The notes: generated by a model from the letters alone, not told the origin. DNA of 64,000 bases from Actinomadura kijaniata NBRC 14229 (GCF_001552175.1 NZ_BCQR01000024.1:28841-92840), one strand, 5' to 3'; shown: positions 1 to 8,948, counted from the stretch's first letter. A program made the numbers and translations.

Positions 1-1182
1 ACGCTCGGGGACGCCCGGCAGTTCCTCCAGGACAACTGGCGGGCCGGAAGCGTGCTGGCCTCCTCGGCGGCGCTGGGCGCCTTCGCCCCGGCGGGAGCGG
101 CGCTCGGTGTCTGGGAGGGGTGGCGGCTGCGTCGGGCCGGGGTGCATCCCGGTACGGCTGTCCGCCCACCTTCGACGATCATGCTGGCCGCGTTGCTGCC
201 GGCGCTGGTCGGCGCCCTGCTGGGCACGCTCGGCGCCTACCTCACGGTCGCGCTGAGCCTGGAGGGCCTTCCAGGCGGGCCGGACCCCACGGTCGCCGCG
301 GTCGGGGCTCTGGTCACCGTCGCCTGGACGGTGACGGGGTTCGCGGCGGGACGGTGGCTGCCCCCCGCTGTCGGCGTTCCCGCCCTGATGGTCGGAACCT
401 GGCTGTGGCTGTCCTACCCCGCCGCCCTGGAGCCGTTGTGGCTGCGCCACCTCACCGGCTACAACGAGGGCGCGTGCTGCGACACCGACGCGGTGCCCGA
501 CGGCCGGGCCCTCGCCGCCCAGGCGATCATCGCCGGGGCGCTGACGCTGGCCGCGACCGGGGCCTGGCATGTGCGCGTGGTCCGTCCGGCGCGGTGGATC
601 CCCTTGCTCGCGTTGCCCGTCATCGGCGTCGCCGTCGCCGTGCCACTGGTGAGGGATCTGGGGCCCACCGTCCAGCGGCCACGGATCGAGGGACTGGTCT
701 GCCGGGCCCACCAGGGGGTGGAGGTCTGCGTGTGGAAGGAGCGCCGCGACCGGCTGGACACGGTGGCGCGGACCGTGGTTCCGGCGGCGCGGAGACTGAC
801 CCGGACCGGATTGCCCATGCCGCAGAGGATCACCGAGGGGACGGCGGACGGCCGGACGTCCTGGCGCTTCGTGGCCGCCCCCCGGGCTTCCGCGACCGAG
901 GTGCAGATGTCGCTGGCCGGCGGTTTCCTGCCCCGGGGTGACCTCCACTGCCCGAACCGTCCCGACGGAGAGGACGCCGCCTACGCCCCGGTGGGGGCGT
1001 GGCTGGTCCTCGGCATGGGACTGAGCCGGGACCAGGCCGCCGAACAGGCCGGGCCGAACGCCGTCAAGGTCGCCGAACGCGTCCGCGCCCAGCCGCGGGA
1101 CCGGCAACTGTCCTGGTTCCGGCACAACCTGGCGTCCCTCACCCGCTGCGACGTCCAGCCCTGGGAGGTGACGGCATCGTGA
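1..1182 (+). CDS. ABC-type system membrane protein with C-terminal extracytoplasmic domain (5' partial)
   Basis: The frame is open back to base 1, and the residues before the first internal GTG (base 52) read naturally, so the true start is probably outside the window. The N-terminal half has about six hydrophobic segments. The C-terminal ~165 residues are soluble and hold a Cys pair spaced C-x7-C, an AWLVLGMGL stretch and a final W-F-R...LASLTRC motif. The same arrangement, with alignable motifs, occurs in the protein at 55752-57140, which is coupled to an ABC ATPase. I therefore infer an export or ABC permease-like subunit whose ATPase lies upstream of the window. The exact function is unknown. 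The stop overlaps the next start (GTGA). Confidence 0.7.
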   Translation, partial: TLGDARQFLQDNWRAGSVLASSAALGAFAPAGAALGVWEGWRLRRAGVHPGTAVRPPSTIMLAALLPALVGALLGTLGAYLTVALSLEGLPGGPDPTVAAVGALVTVAWTVTGFAAGRWLPPAVGVPALMVGTWLWLSYPAALEPLWLRHLTGYNEGACCDTDAVPDGRALAAQAIIAGALTLAATGAWHVRVVRPARWIPLLALPVIGVAVAVPLVRDLGPTVQRPRIEGLVCRAHQGVEVCVWKERRDRLDTVARTVVPAARRLTRTGLPMPQRITEGTADGRTSWRFVAAPRASATEVQMSLAGGFLPRGDLHCPNRPDGEDAAYAPVGAWLVLGMGLSRDQAAEQAGPNAVKVAERVRAQPRDRQLSWFRHNLASLTRCDVQPWEVTAS

Positions 1183-1775
1183 TCCTGTGGATGCGCGTCC
1201 ACCGTGTCGCGCCCACGACGGCCGGGCTGGCGCTGATGCTGGCGTTGGTGGCGGTCGCGGGCGGCAGCCGCGTTCCGGCGCCCAACCTGTTGCAGGGGAT
1301 GCTGGTCGGCACCCCTTTGGCGGCAGTGCTGCCGTTGCTGGTCGCGGGGCTGCTCGCGCACGGGCTGGCGTCCGGGGCGGACGACCAGGCGGCGGTGGCG
1401 GTCCGGCCCGCCGATCGTTATCGGCTGCTGTACGTCCTGGCGGTGTGCGGCGTCGCGGCGCTCGCCGGGCTCGCCCTGTCGGTGTCGGGGGCGCAGCCGT
1501 TGGGGGCGGCCGCCGCCCGGAACCTGACCGGATACACGGGCCTGGCGCTGGTCGGCGGGGCGTTGCTGGGACGGCACGCCGCCGTCGCCCTCCCCACCGC
1601 CTATCTGCTCCTGGTCGTCATGACCGGTGCCCCGGTCACCGGGGAGCCGCCGCTCCACGTGTGGCCGTTGGCGGCATCGGGCAGCGTGGCGGCCGCGGCG
1701 CTCGCCGGGGTGTGCCTCGCGGTCGGGCTGTTCCTGACCGGACGGAACGCGAGGAACCCCCGACGCGGTCTGTGA
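1179..1775 (+). CDS. polytopic membrane protein, probable second subunit of the same system
   Basis: This is a 198-aa protein with about six predicted transmembrane helices and almost no soluble domain. It starts at GTG 1179, overlapping the upstream stop by four bases, so the two genes are probably translationally coupled. An ATG at 1191 is an alternative start. The sequence is Ala/Leu/Gly-rich with short loops and a basic C-terminal tail (NARNPRR), consistent with positive-inside topology. I recognise no named family. Pairing with the preceding protein suggests a small permease component of an ABC-type exporter, but this rests on context only. Confidence 0.7.
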   Translation: MILWMRVHRVAPTTAGLALMLALVAVAGGSRVPAPNLLQGMLVGTPLAAVLPLLVAGLLAHGLASGADDQAAVAVRPADRYRLLYVLAVCGVAALAGLALSVSGAQPLGAAAARNLTGYTGLALVGGALLGRHAAVALPTAYLLLVVMTGAPVTGEPPLHVWPLAASGSVAAAALAGVCLAVGLFLTGRNARNPRRGL

Positions 1776-1860
1776 CCCACATCACTCTCGCCTGGAGCAG
1801 CGAAGGACGTGTCCCGCGCATCAACGGTGCGTGCAGGGTGATCGAGAGGGACAAGAGATC

Positions 1861-2631
1861 GTGGCGGAGGCGGGGCGGGCCGTGGGCGCGGAACGGGGAT
1901 GCCGCCTGCGGCTCATGCCGATGGTCCGGCTGGCGGTGGACGGTGCCGAGGTCCGGCTGCCGCAAGGGCTGTCGTCCTTGGTCGTCGCGGTGACGCTGGA
2001 GCCGGGCGGCGTCGGCCGGCGGGCGTTGCAGGGCCGCATGTGGCCCGACCAGCCCCCGGAGGCCGCGGCCAAGCGGCTGCGCCAGATGCTGTGGCGGATC
2101 CGCGCGGCGACCGACGGCCGGTTGCTCGACGTCTCCGGCGACCAGGTTCGGCTGGCCGACCACGTCGAGGTGGATCTGCGCGTCGCCGAGCGCGTCGCCC
2201 GGCAGGTGATCGAGTCGGACGGGGCCGCGAGCGCCGACCGGACACTGCTCGGCACGGAGCTGCTGGTCGGTTGGTCGGACGCCGACGTCCTCGGCGCGCG
2301 GGACCGCTGGAACCGGCTGCGGCTGCTGGCCCTGGAACGGCTGGCGGAGGAGAGCCTGCGCGCCGGTGCCGTCCTGGCCGCGATCGAGTTGGCGGACCTG
2401 GCGACCAAGGCGGACGAGTTCGCCGAGACGGCGTACCGCGTCATGGCTTCGGCGCACCTGCTGCGAGGCGACCATGCGGGCGCGTTGCGCGTCTACGGCG
2501 GGTACCGGCGGCTGCTCGACCGGGAACTCGGGCTGGAGCCGAGTCCTGGTTTCCGGGAACTGCTGGGGCGGGGCGGTGTCGCGCGCTCGCCGCGGAAGCG
2601 TCCCGGGCGGGGAGCGGTCCTGGCGTCCTGA
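1861..2631 (+). CDS. BTAD/SARP-like transcriptional regulator
   Basis: The N-terminal ~95 residues resemble an OmpR-type winged helix as found in SARP regulators (LAVDGAEVRLP..., RRALQGRMWPD, KRLRQMLWRIRAA). The remainder is a bacterial transcriptional activation domain (BTAD) ending in the typical YGGYRRLLDRELGLEPSP. There is no AAA or TPR extension, so this is a minimal SARP of 256 aa. GTG 1861 is chosen because the purine-rich GAGAGGGACAAGAG sits just upstream. The open frame extends back to 1831, and ATG 1915 or 1921 are fallbacks. It follows the membrane protein pair on the same strand with an 85-base gap. SARPs usually activate neighbouring secondary-metabolite genes, but no such cluster is visible here. 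Confidence 0.82.
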   Translation: MAEAGRAVGAERGCRLRLMPMVRLAVDGAEVRLPQGLSSLVVAVTLEPGGVGRRALQGRMWPDQPPEAAAKRLRQMLWRIRAATDGRLLDVSGDQVRLADHVEVDLRVAERVARQVIESDGAASADRTLLGTELLVGWSDADVLGARDRWNRLRLLALERLAEESLRAGAVLAAIELADLATKADEFAETAYRVMASAHLLRGDHAGALRVYGGYRRLLDRELGLEPSPGFRELLGRGGVARSPRKRPGRGAVLAS

Positions 2632-2704
2632 GAGGCTTCGGGCCGACGCCGTAGTGGACTTTTCGGTAGGGGACGGCATGGATACGGCCTTATGATCCAT
2701 TCTC

Positions 2705-3214
2705 GTGTCCAGCTCCCCGACCGTGACGACGCCGGCTCTGGTCGCGTTGTACCGGGAGCACCAGGTCGGGCTCATCAGGATGGCCATCCTGCTGGTCGGG
2801 GACGAGGCCACGGCCGAGGACGTGGTGCACGACGTCTTCCTGCGGATGCAGGACAGGCCGCCCCGGCTCGACGACGAGGGCAAGCTCCTCGCCTACGTGC
2901 GGGCCGCGGTGGTGAACGGCTGCCGCATGGTGCTGCGCCGGCGCAGATGGTCGTGGGGACGGACGGAGCAGCACGAGCCGGCGGTCTGGTCCGCCGAGTC
3001 GGCGGCCATCCTCAGCGAGGACCGCCGGGAGGTCATGCGGGCGTTGCAGCGGCTGCCCCGGAGGCAGCGGGAGGCGCTCGTGCTGCGCTACTACCTCGAC
3101 CTGACCGACGAAGAGGTCTCGCAGGCGATGGGGATCCGGCCGGGTACGGTGCGGTCCACGATGACCCGGGCACTGGCCGCCCTGGCGCGTGAGCTGGGAG
3201 GGGAGGTCCGGTGA
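2705..3214 (+). CDS. ECF RNA polymerase sigma factor, SigE-like family
   Basis: This is a 169-aa sigma-70-family protein with region 2 (LYREHQVGLIRMAILLVGDEA, DVVHDVFLRM) and region 4 (RQREALVLRYYLDLTDEEVSQAMGI, TVRSTMTRAL), joined by a short linker. This matches the SigE/SigM-like ECF group common in actinomycetes. It starts at GTG 2705. The stop overlaps the GTG of the next gene, so sigma factor and downstream membrane protein are translationally coupled. The partner is a likely signal receiver or anti-sigma-like protein but carries no recognisable zinc-binding anti-sigma motif. Confidence 0.93.
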   Translation: MSSSPTVTTPALVALYREHQVGLIRMAILLVGDEATAEDVVHDVFLRMQDRPPRLDDEGKLLAYVRAAVVNGCRMVLRRRRWSWGRTEQHEPAVWSAESAAILSEDRREVMRALQRLPRRQREALVLRYYLDLTDEEVSQAMGIRPGTVRSTMTRALAALARELGGEVR

Positions 3215-4386
3215 ACGAGCTCGAACAGCGCCTGCGCGACGCCCTGAGGGGCACGGCCGCGACGGTCGACGAGCACGTTGAGCGGCCCTTCCCCGAACGC
3301 GCCTCCCGCCGGGCGCGGTCCCGTCTCCCCGTGGTGCCGCTGGCGGCGGCCGTCGCGGTGCTGGTGGTCCTCGCCGCGATCGTGGGGATCGTGAGCCTGC
3401 GGGACGGCGGGAAGCCCGAGCCCCAGCAGAGGCCGAACGTTCCGAGGTTCGTGCTGCTGAGCGTTCCGGCCAAGGCGGGAAGGCCGTCGCGGCTGGAGGT
3501 CAGGGAGACGCTGGGCGGGAGGTTGACCGCCTCTCGCGACATCACCGATCCGGGCTGGGAGTTCGACCGGGTCGTGGGGACCGGTGGCGGCCGGGAGTTC
3601 GTCGTGCGGACGGTTCCGCGCGAGGACGAGGGGTGCGCGGCCAGGCTGCTGCGGGTCTCGGTCGGGGCGGCGGGCGAACTCGCCGAACCGAGGGCGATGG
3701 AGCTGCGGGCGCCGTCCGGCCAGCGGATCGAGGACGTCGCGCTCGCCCCGTCGGGGAGGGTCGCCTACTGGACGCAGTCCTGTGGAGCCGCCGAGGCCGA
3801 TGGAGGCACGGGTGCGCCCGTCGAGGGGACGCTCACCGTGACGGATCCGAGCACCGCCGCGTCCCGGAGCTGGAAGGTGCAGGACCCGCTGGCCTCGCTG
3901 CCCGCCCTGACGTGGCTGCCGGACGGACGGCATCTGCTTTTCTCGGGTGAAGGAATGCTGGACGGCGGGACGCTCCATCTCCTGGACACCGCGACGACCC
4001 GATCCGGCGATGTCGTGAAGGCCGGCCGCGTGCTCTTCACGTCGACCGAGGGCAGCGTGGTGGCGGTGACCCCGGTGAACGGCGGGCGGAGTCTCCTCCT
4101 GGCCGTGCGGGAAGGGGGACGGCCGAAGGGAAGGGTGGCGGACGGCGGAGACCTCGAACCGATGGAACCTCTGTCCACCGGCGTGAAGCTCGTTCGGATC
4201 TCTCTCTCCGGCACGGTGGAGAGAGCCGTGGTTCCGGTCCCGGTGCGGAGGCCGTCGGACGTCTTGACGGTCGAAGCGGACTCTTCTGGGCGCCATGTGC
4301 TGGTCCGGTCAGGCTTCGCCGATGTGGACAGTGGCCGTTTCACGCCCCTGCCGTGGCTTGGCGGAGTTACCGACGTGGCCTGGTAG
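3211..4386 (+). CDS. membrane-anchored propeller-like protein coupled to the sigma factor
   Basis: This is a 391-aa protein. A cytoplasmic N-terminal segment (MNELEQRLRDALRGTAATVDEHV) is followed by one transmembrane helix (~residues 45-68) and a long extracytoplasmic region with repeated beta-strand blocks such as GRVAYWTQS, LTWLPDGRHLLFSGEG and SSGRHVLVRS, resembling WD40/TolB-type blades. Proteins of this layout commonly sit downstream of SigE-family ECF genes and are presumed to sense envelope signals and modulate the sigma factor. No HxxxCxxC zinc anti-sigma motif is seen, so anti-sigma activity is inference from the GTGA overlap. Confidence 0.8.
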   Translation: MNELEQRLRDALRGTAATVDEHVERPFPERASRRARSRLPVVPLAAAVAVLVVLAAIVGIVSLRDGGKPEPQQRPNVPRFVLLSVPAKAGRPSRLEVRETLGGRLTASRDITDPGWEFDRVVGTGGGREFVVRTVPREDEGCAARLLRVSVGAAGELAEPRAMELRAPSGQRIEDVALAPSGRVAYWTQSCGAAEADGGTGAPVEGTLTVTDPSTAASRSWKVQDPLASLPALTWLPDGRHLLFSGEGMLDGGTLHLLDTATTRSGDVVKAGRVLFTSTEGSVVAVTPVNGGRSLLLAVREGGRPKGRVADGGDLEPMEPLSTGVKLVRISLSGTVERAVVPVPVRRPSDVLTVEADSSGRHVLVRSGFADVDSGRFTPLPWLGGVTDVAW

Positions 4387-4487
4387 GCCGTCCAAGGATG
4401 ATCATCTTGTAGTGGGACTCCTTCTCCTTCCCCTTCTCCGTTTTCTCGTTCGCGGAACTGGATTTCGGCCGTGTACTTGGACTTGTC

Positions 4488-4679
4488 CTAGAGGGAAGCC
4501 CTGACGGCGACCCTGGTGCGGTTCCGGCTGTAGGTGCCATTCGCGTACACACCCTCGGCACAGGCCGGGGAGGCTGCGGCCAGGGTCACCTTGCTGTCCG
4601 CCATGGTGGGGGTGGTGGTAGTGGCCAGGTCCGTGATCAGGGTGCCGGTCGTGATCGCCACGGTGGCGAGACGACGCAT
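4488..4679 (-). CDS. small secreted protein, possibly prematurely terminated
   Basis: A 63-aa frame starts at ATG 4679 with AGGAAG six bases upstream on the minus strand. The N-terminus (MRRLATVAITTGTLITDLA) looks like a weak signal peptide, and the mature part holds a single Cys (SPACAEGVYANGTYSRNR). It ends at a TAG. The same frame continues open past the TAG with plausible protein sequence (DKSKYTAEIQFRE, then a Glu/Gly run) until it meets the 3' end of the convergent gene. It may therefore be a truncated pseudogene, or a real short peptide. No family is recognised. Local base composition is less GC-rich than its neighbours. Confidence 0.5.
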   Translation of the reverse strand: MRRLATVAITTGTLITDLATTTTPTMADSKVTLAAASPACAEGVYANGTYSRNRTRVAVRASL

Positions 4680-4925
4680 ATTTCTTCCTGAAGGAGATTG
4701 ATTCTGGGATAACCGGAATGCCGTAGCGGGAAGCTCGCCGGAGCATGTGCGGCCTTTATGTCTCTGGGAGTGCGACGAAATTCGCATTGTTCCGCTCGGG
4801 TCGGAAAGGGGCAGTAGGTGTCAAAGGCGGTTGGCCTCGGCCTGCCCGGAGGGGGTGTCGGTCCGGCGATCCCGTGTTCGATCGAAACGGGTCGGTTGTT
4901 CTCCAGGCCGCACCGGGACAAATGA

Positions 4926-6929
4926 TCAAGATAGGGGTGGGGCGGGGTTGTGGGGATTGTCATAGGGGGGCGCGGTGTCCTCCTGCATCGCGTCCAGCAG
5001 GGCGCGCATGTCCATCAGGGCGGCCCTCGCCTCGTCGGCCACCGCTGACAGTGCCGCGGCGGCGTCCTCGGTGGAGCCGGCCAGGCCCGCCTCGGCGGCG
5101 CGGACCAGGCGGCTGGTGTGGTCCAGGACCGTGCCGCGCAGGCCCAGGGCGACGCGGTGCCGTTCGGCGAGGACGGCCTCGCCGGTGCGGGCCGCCATCG
5201 TCGCCAGGGCGGTGGCCTCCCAGCGGCGGCCCCGGCGGGCGACGGTGCGGCCCCACGCCCAGAACGGCAGCAGCACCAGCAGCCCGAACCCGTACCCCAT
5301 GAGGATCCCGAACACCAGCACCGGAACGCGTTCCCGGGACGCGGTCTCGTCGCCGAACGCCAGCAGCACCCCGAACTGCGCCCCCCAGGCCAGGACCGCG
5401 ACGAACGGCGCGGGCCAGGTCGGGCGGCCGGTCGCGTAGCGGCCGACGGCGTACACCGCGAACATCGCCGCCGGGAGGCCGATCATCAGCAGCACGACCA
5501 GGTCGAGCGAGTACGGCGCGAGCAGCCCCGCCGCCGCGCAGTCCACCGCCGTCAGGGTCAGCAGCGTCCGGTAGGGGTGGCTGCGCCGCCACCACAGCGG
5601 GGCCGCGCGCAGCGTCAGCCCCGCCACCACGGCCGCGCCCCCGGCGAGCGGCCAGCCGCGCAGCACCGCGTCGGGCGGCGCGAACGCCAGCAGCGACGGC
5701 AGCGCCGCGCAGAACGTCAGCACGATCCCGTCGATCACCTCCGGCCAGCCGAGCCCGCGCCGCCCGCCCGCCGGGGCGGTGGGCAGCACCGCCTCGACGG
5801 CCCAGCCGCCCGCGGGCGTCGGCCCGGCGCTGAGCGTGCCGTGGAACGCCTCCGCGCGCTCGCGCATACCCTCGATGCCCCGGCCTCCGCCGAGGGTCGT
5901 GACGGGCGACTCGTCGGCGGGCGGGGCGTTGACGACCGACACCCGCACCGCGCCGGAGGAGCAGTTCACCTCGACGTTCACGGCCGCGCCGGGCGCGTAC
6001 CGCATGGCGTTGGTGAGGGCCTCCTGGACGATCCGGTAGGCGGCGGTCACCACCTGCGGGCGCACCCGCCGGGCGCGGCCCTCGAACGCCAGCGACACCG
6101 GCACGCCGAGCCGCGTCAGCCCCTGGCACAGCGGCGGCAGCAGCTCCTCCAGGCCCTCGCCGTCGCTCTCCGGGCCGACCACGTCCACCAGCCGGGTCAG
6201 CGCGTCCAGCACGTCGCGGCCGGTGTCGGCGGCGGCCGACAGCGCCTGCCGGGACAGGTCCGGGTCGCCGACGCGGGCCGCGGCGCCGCTGTGCACCACG
6301 ACCGCGCTGAGGTGGTGCCCGGCGACGTCGTGCAGGTCGCGGGCCAGGCGGTCGCGTTCGGCGGCCGCGGCGGCGCGGCGCTCGGCGTCGGCGGCGGCCA
6401 GCTGGGCGGCCAGTTCCCGGCGGCGCGCCTTGTGCTGCCTCCGCACCTGCCCGAGCGCGGCGACGGCGATGTAGAACAGCCCGTTGAACACCTCGTTCAT
6501 GACGACGTCGCCGGCGCCCTGGCGGTCGGGCAGGTACATCAGGAACGCCGTCGCCCACGCGGCCAGCGCGCCGAGCACCGTGGCCCGCCGTCCCCGGTGG
6601 ACCGCCAGCGAGTACAGCGCGACCCCGTCGGCGACCCCGCCGACCAGCGTGTCGGCGCGGCCGATCAGCAGCACCCCGGCGCCGCCGGCCAGCACGGTCG
6701 CCGCCAGCACCCGCGCCGGGGCCACCCGCCGCCAGATCAGCGCGACGCACGACAGCAGCACGCAGACGGTGGCGACCATCCACTGCCACCGCGCCAGCGG
6801 CCCGCCGCCGGTGTCGTCCAGCGCGGGCACCGCCCGGGTCCCGGCGAGCTGGACGGCGGCCAGCAGCGCGGGCACGGCGAAGTCGGCCGTGCTCGGCCAG
6901 CCGCCGCGCGGCGCGTCCCGTTCGGGCAT
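4926..6929 (-). CDS. sensor histidine kinase (HisKA_3) with second membrane block and degenerate DHp domain
   Basis: This is a 667-aa paralogue of the upstream kinase. Its order is: N-terminal membrane block of about five helices; a coiled linker rich in RRELAAQLAAADAERR; HisKA_3 DHp with the phospho-acceptor box RDLHDVAGHHLS; HATPase with N-box VQEALTNAMRYA and G-box GGGRGIEGM; a second block of about six helices; and a C-terminal segment RVALGLRGTVLDHTSRL that aligns with the DHp but has Arg where the His should be. ATG 6929 is chosen because it aligns exactly with the paralogue (MPxR...WP...AD.AVPA); GTG 6950 is an in-frame alternative. Seventeen bases or more separate it from the upstream kinase stop. 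No response regulator gene is in the window. Confidence 0.9.
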   Translation of the reverse strand: MPERDAPRGGWPSTADFAVPALLAAVQLAGTRAVPALDDTGGGPLARWQWMVATVCVLLSCVALIWRRVAPARVLAATVLAGGAGVLLIGRADTLVGGVADGVALYSLAVHRGRRATVLGALAAWATAFLMYLPDRQGAGDVVMNEVFNGLFYIAVAALGQVRRQHKARRRELAAQLAAADAERRAAAAAERDRLARDLHDVAGHHLSAVVVHSGAAARVGDPDLSRQALSAAADTGRDVLDALTRLVDVVGPESDGEGLEELLPPLCQGLTRLGVPVSLAFEGRARRVRPQVVTAAYRIVQEALTNAMRYAPGAAVNVEVNCSSGAVRVSVVNAPPADESPVTTLGGGRGIEGMRERAEAFHGTLSAGPTPAGGWAVEAVLPTAPAGGRRGLGWPEVIDGIVLTFCAALPSLLAFAPPDAVLRGWPLAGGAAVVAGLTLRAAPLWWRRSHPYRTLLTLTAVDCAAAGLLAPYSLDLVVLLMIGLPAAMFAVYAVGRYATGRPTWPAPFVAVLAWGAQFGVLLAFGDETASRERVPVLVFGILMGYGFGLLVLLPFWAWGRTVARRGRRWEATALATMAARTGEAVLAERHRVALGLRGTVLDHTSRLVRAAEAGLAGSTEDAAAALSAVADEARAALMDMRALLDAMQEDTAPPYDNPHNPAPPLS

Positions 6930-6967
6930 CCCCTCGTTCCGTTCGGTCACGGTCCCCGGTACCGACC

Positions 6968-8926
6968 TTAAGGCCGCCCGGCGGACCCGGGCTCCTCCAT
7001 GGCGGCCAGCAGGGCGCGCATCCCGGTCAGCGCCGCGCGCGCCTCGTCGGCCGCCGCCGTCAACGCCGCCCGCCGGTCGTCGGCGTCCCCGGCCAGGCCC
7101 GCCTCGGCGACCCGGACCAGCCGCCCGGTGTGGTCCAGGACGCCGCCGCGCAGGCCCCGCGCGACGCGGTCGCGTTCGGCGAGCACGGCCCGGCCGGTGT
7201 GGGCCGCCATGGTCGCCAGCGCCTCGGTCTCCCAGTGGCGGCTGCGGGCGGCGACCAGCCGGCCCCACGCCCAGAACGGCAGCAGCGCCACCGTCACCGC
7301 CGTCCCCCCGGCCAGCAGCCCGTACAGGAGGACGAGGGCGAGGTCCTCGCGGGCGGCGGCGGGCTCCACCGTCACCAGCCCGAGCACGACGCCCCACGGC
7401 GCGGCGGCGACCAGGGCGGTGGGCCAGGTCGGCGTGGTCCGGCCGCCGTAGCAGGCGGCCGAGTACACCGCGACCATCTCCGCGCCGCAGCCGAGCATCA
7501 GCACCGGCAGCAGGTCCGGCCGCCACAGCGCGGTCGCCATCCCGAACACCAGCGTCGTCACGGCGAGGGCGGCCACCGCGATCCGGGGCGCGCGCCGCCG
7601 CCACCACAGGGGGGCGGTCCGGGCGACCAGCGCCGCCGCGACCAGCGGCACGGCCCAGCCGGGGAAGCCCCGCACGAGGGGGTCGGGCGGGGTGAACGCC
7701 ACCAGCGGCAGCCCCGCGCACATCGCGATCGCGGCCGCGTCCAGGGCCTCGTCCCAGCCCGGTCCCCGGTGCGGGCCGCCGCCGGTCGGCAGCGCGGCGG
7801 CGACCGTCCAGCCGCCCGCCGCGTCCGGACCCGCCCGGAGCGTGCCGCCGAGTTCGGTCGCGCGCTCGGTCATCCCGGCGACGCCCCGGCCGGAGCCGAG
7901 TCCCGGGGCGGTCCCCCCGCCGGAGGGCGCGTCGTTGACGACGGTGAGCTCCAGCGAGCCCGGCACGTAGCGGACGGTCACCCGGACCGGCGCGCCGGCC
8001 GCGTACCGCACGGCGTTGGTGAGGGCCTCCTGGACGATCCGGTACGCCGCGAACCCGACCTCCGGCGGCACCCGCCGGGCCCGGCCCTCCACCTCCAGCG
8101 CGACCGGCACCCCGAACTCCGACAGCCCCCGGCACAGCGGAGGCAGCACCGTCCGCAGGTCGCCGTCCACCGACTGCGCGCCCACCACGTCGACCAGGCG
8201 GCTGAGCGACTTGAGCACCTCGCGGCCCTTCTCGGCCGCCGCGCCCAGCGCCTGCCGCGCCAGCTCCGGGTCCCCGACGCCCGCGACGGCGCCGCTGTGC
8301 ACCACGACCGCGCTGAGATGGTGCCCGGCGACGTCGTGCAGGTCGCGGGCCAGGCGGTGGCGTTCGGCCAGGGCGGCGGCGCGGCGTTCGGCGTCGGCGG
8401 CGGCCAGCCGCGCGGCCAGTTCCCGGCGGCGCGCCTTCCGCTGCCGCCGCAACTGCCCGCACGCGACGACCGCCATGTACAGCGCGGCGTCCAGCACCAG
8501 CTCGGCCAGCAGGCTCTGCGGACCGGCCCGCACCGGAACGCCGAGCATCAACGCGACCGCGAACGCCGCGCACCCGCCCAGCGTCGCGGTCCGGCGGTCG
8601 AGGTGCACGGCCACCGAGTACAACGCGACCACCTCGACGAGCCCGTAGACGACGGTGTCGGGATGGCCGATCAGCAGCGCGCCCGCGGCCGCGGTGACCA
8701 GCACCACGCCGAACACCGGGACGGGCGCCCACCGGCGGAACACCAGCGCGGCGCACGTTACGACGACCGTGACGACCGTCGCCGTCCACTGGAAGGAGGT
8801 CGGCTCGGCGCCGGGCTCGGCGGCCAGGCCCCTCGTCAGCCACAGCAGGATCGTCGCCGTCGCGGCGGGGACGGCGAGGTCGGCCACGCGCGGCCACCTG
8901 GTTCCGTCGACGCCCCTCACGGGCAT
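6968..8926 (-). CDS. sensor histidine kinase (HisKA_3) with second membrane block and degenerate DHp domain
   Basis: This 652-aa protein has membrane helices in residues ~15-160, a DHp domain with His197 in RDLHDVAGHHLS, and an ATPase domain (N-box YRIVQEALTNAVRYA near 295-309, G-box GLGSGRGVAGM near 342). A second membrane block covers ~400-555. A final segment at ~584-645 (ERDRVARGLRGGVLDHTGRL) aligns with its own DHp but has Arg593 in place of His. The usual NarL-type sensor ends after the ATPase domain, so the C-terminal ~270 residues are extra. It lies between a lipoprotein gene (22 bases upstream) and its paralogue, forming a three-gene minus-strand operon. Confidence 0.92.
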   Translation of the reverse strand: MPVRGVDGTRWPRVADLAVPAATATILLWLTRGLAAEPGAEPTSFQWTATVVTVVVTCAALVFRRWAPVPVFGVVLVTAAAGALLIGHPDTVVYGLVEVVALYSVAVHLDRRTATLGGCAAFAVALMLGVPVRAGPQSLLAELVLDAALYMAVVACGQLRRQRKARRRELAARLAAADAERRAAALAERHRLARDLHDVAGHHLSAVVVHSGAVAGVGDPELARQALGAAAEKGREVLKSLSRLVDVVGAQSVDGDLRTVLPPLCRGLSEFGVPVALEVEGRARRVPPEVGFAAYRIVQEALTNAVRYAAGAPVRVTVRYVPGSLELTVVNDAPSGGGTAPGLGSGRGVAGMTERATELGGTLRAGPDAAGGWTVAAALPTGGGPHRGPGWDEALDAAAIAMCAGLPLVAFTPPDPLVRGFPGWAVPLVAAALVARTAPLWWRRRAPRIAVAALAVTTLVFGMATALWRPDLLPVLMLGCGAEMVAVYSAACYGGRTTPTWPTALVAAAPWGVVLGLVTVEPAAAREDLALVLLYGLLAGGTAVTVALLPFWAWGRLVAARSRHWETEALATMAAHTGRAVLAERDRVARGLRGGVLDHTGRLVRVAEAGLAGDADDRRAALTAAADEARAALTGMRALLAAMEEPGSAGRP

Positions 8927-8948
8927 GGAACTATGTCAGGTCCGTCCC

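Noticed and set aside
52..1182. Start of the first protein at GTG 52
   Set aside because: The frame is open and protein-like back to base 1, and the protein would otherwise begin inside what looks like a continuous domain, so it is treated as 5' partial.
4926..8897. A single 1323-residue minus-strand reading frame spanning both kinase genes
   Set aside because: Its first half is a shadow of the upstream kinase in another frame (Arg/Gly/Pro-rich, no domains). Only the part from about 6950 downward is a real protein, and the upstream kinase is encoded in the other minus frame with clear motifs.
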